Translations under genes and position numbers: made by a program
The notes under the pieces: generated by a model
Told to the model about the DNA's origin: nothing
Databases searched by the model: none
What the model saw: only the letters and a program-made list of their open reading frames with translations
Shown: positions 62,301 to 64,000 of the stretch, piece after piece
Layout of the letters: the number at the start of each line of letters is the position of its first letter
Position numbering within the stretch: position 1 is the first letter of the stretch
Source: Intoshia linei
Taxonomy: Eukaryota > Orthonectida > Rhopaluridae
DNA: 64,000 bases
Assembly: GCA_001642005.1 (NCBI GenBank)
Contig: LWCA01000048.1
Location: 1 to 64,000, forward strand
Direction: 5' to 3'

Positions 62301-64000
62301 TTATATATAAAGTAACCTCGTTCTTAAGTCACACAATGAATATTTCAGAATTATCTGGTCGTATTCATAGGTAATAATGTTTTTTTATTTAAGTACATAT
62401 TATGTTCATTTGTTTAAAGCTTATTATCTAGAATTTTTCAACTATACGAATTTATTCTGAACAATGAAATGATGGAATTTAATCAAAGTCAAGGCGGGTT
62501 TTGTTTTTATAATCTAATTTAATAATATTTTTAATATTATACTAACATTCAAAGAAAAATCATATAATTTACATTGTATTTTGATATTTTCTTAGTTTTA
62601 TATTAGTATCCAAATAACATTGAAGCTGACAGATAAAATATCCTTTAATGCCAATTGTACAAACAGTTACATTTTTATTAAAGGTAATACAAATAATAAC
62701 AATAATAATTTACATTGTGTAAAGTGTACTTACAGTGTACACTGTACAATGTATGTGTATCCAGTGTTTTTTAAACATATTGAAGCTTTTAGACCATATT
62801 TTATTATAATGTATTTTATGTTAATTTGAGGTGCGCACCTCACAGTTAGTCTATGCATAGGGATTTTACTATTTTGTCATTTATATATTTAAACAATTTT
62901 GTGTACCAACAAACCGATGGCAGATCAATATTTTCTTCAGGTCTCCAAGAAACGTTTTGTAAAATGGCCCCTCATTTTTCCAAATTGAGTACATTGTTAA
63001 TTTGTATTTTAAAAAATTGAATTTTCGACCATCATAAATGTTTTGTGCATCAAATTTAATTTGTCAAGTCCAGGTCCGTGGAGAGGTGGCTCGGATCAAA
63101 TGGAATTGCGCATAATTTGACAAAAAAAATTAGACATTCATTTTGATTTTTTCATGAGCCTCGAGTATGATATGTTCGACTCTGATGGATGTTATACTTT
63201 TTTATTGACCATTAAAATATCTGTTTGAATCACACAAATTACTATTTTCACGTTTTATCATTATCAAATCTTTAGTTCATAAAGTGATTTAGAAATTTTT
63301 TAAGAGGGTCAGTGAAACATTTTTGTAAAAGTTTTGGTCTGTGGAGTTTAAGCTCAATAACCATTGCATATAGAAAAAACCCTACCATGCATACGGTTTC
63401 AAAATCTCTGATATACTAAAAAGTATTCTTATTTATATAAACCTTACATTTTTTTGCATATTTATTAATATTAATTTAATGCAATTTAAAAAATTTTATA
63501 TATTATTTTCATATCAATCTATATAGATAAAAAAAAAGATTTTCACCGAATAAATGAAAATATTATATTTAATTTGAATGTAATTAATGGTATTGTTATC
63601 ATTGGGCCAAATGGTGTTGGAAAAACAACACTGTTCAGAAAATTTGCTAAAATGTATCCAACAATTGCTGATATACCTTCACAATCAACCCTCAGTGTTT
63701 TTTTGCCACAAAATCCATACTTGTGTAAAGGTTCATTAATTAATCAGGTAATCATACGCGTGTTTTTTACATGTGTTCATAATTATAATTAAATATGTAA
63801 TTAATTAGATAACATATCCTATAAAAATTGAGGATATGAAATACAAAAATGATGCCAGTAATTTTTTTAACTGCATACTGTAATATAGCGGTATCCAAAT
63901 GGAGTACTGGAATCACTAAGGGGTACCAGCTCGTATGATACTATGAATCATAAATTATAGATATTTTTTAAATTCCTAAAAATAATAGAAAATAAAAATT
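59374..64000 (+). CDS. ABCD4: ABCD4-like ABC transporter, 3' end beyond the window, one-base frame break
   Basis: Exons: 59374-59494, 59539-59859, 59895-60011, 61209-61334, 61483-61628, 61880-62004, 62279-62370, 62432-62497, 62607-62683, 63527-63747, 63809-63857. Membrane segments are IMFIIVACIIVGF, LFIVIITAFVLLF, LIPIFIIQPFSIVYYAYI, IVITSIIFCYSVVCLLL, YIGSLLNYIIIGYSIYG and LSFMLLMLIYKV. EIDNPDERI (human DIDNPDQRI) and MNISELSGRIHR identify the ABCD family, ABCD4 by overall fit. The ATP-binding domain starts with Walker A GPNGVGKTT and FLPQNPYLCKGSLINQ. The Q-loop is present; signature and Walker B lie past the edge. ABCD4 exports cobalamin from lysosomes in vertebrates. In exon 2 a run of seven A (59706-59712) shifts the frame; eight would restore KKTISVKDALKSVLHIYI. 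Intron 3 holds a full Helitron-like copy. Confidence 0.85.
60088..61187 (-). mobile_element. Helitron-like family, most complete copy (1.1 kb)
   Basis: Read on the minus strand it starts TCCTTACTTATATAATATGC after a host A. It ends with a hairpin GCTGTTTGTACGTAGTACATAACAG followed by TCAATCTAG before a host T. 5' TC, 3' hairpin plus CTAG, and insertion between A and T without duplication are Helitron features. There is no Rep/helicase ORF, so it is non-autonomous. It fills intron 3 of the ABCD4-like gene. Confidence 0.72.

Overview
This is a nuclear window from a small-genome animal, not a microbe. It is very AT-rich and packed with introns, and its genes belong to metazoan families: a Delta-type Notch ligand, protein 4.1 (FERM), a CatSper-type sperm channel, PACRG, a SUN-domain protein, TIM50, RAD54, PRP18 and ABCD4. 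Most introns whose two ends are fixed by protein homology are only 33-40 nt (GT...TTTTAG). They are interrupted by a minority of much longer introns, and most of those hold transposon relics. Micro-introns with extreme AT content are known from dicyemids and orthonectids, so a reduced spiralian such as an orthonectid is my best guess. This is inference, not proof. CatSper and PACRG together imply flagellate sperm or motile cilia.

Layout. 1-609: 3' end of a vWA-domain gene. 1412-3185: poly(A) polymerase. 3249-4217 (-): CatSper2-like channel lacking its N-terminus. 4218-9310: transposon-rich, with a small unknown gene at 6406-6802 (-). 9425-14089: protein 4.1. 14090-20957: gene-free, MITEs and Helitron fragments. 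20958-25942: Delta-like ligand. 26690-32248 (-): TIM50, whose largest intron contains a complete gene on the opposite strand (28931-30607, Myb/SANT-like). 32425-33725: mitochondrial ferredoxin 2, divergent from TIM50. 33744-37092 and 37349-38215 (-): tandem PACRG paralogues, the first with a +1 frameshift. 38327-42918 (-): RAD54. 42919-46043: repeats. 46044-49497: coiled-coil, tail-anchored protein gene(s) around a transposon nest. 49498-51195: small ORFs and a pogo/Tigger relic. 51196-53823: PRP18. 54463-55289 (-): short SUN-domain protein. 55290-59373: repeats, including a Helitron with a SINE inside it. 59374 to the window end: ABCD4-like ABC transporter, cut by the window edge and broken by a one-base shift in a poly-A tract.

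Exon-intron models were built by hand. I joined homologous segments at GT/AG sites and checked the reading phase. For PAP, protein 4.1, Delta, FDX2, PACRG-B, RAD54 and PRP18 the exon lengths sum to whole codons. There is no operon logic here. The gene pairs that may matter are TIM50/FDX2 (head to head, about 176 nt apart), FDX2/PACRG-A (tail to tail, 18 nt between stops) and the two PACRG copies next to RAD54.
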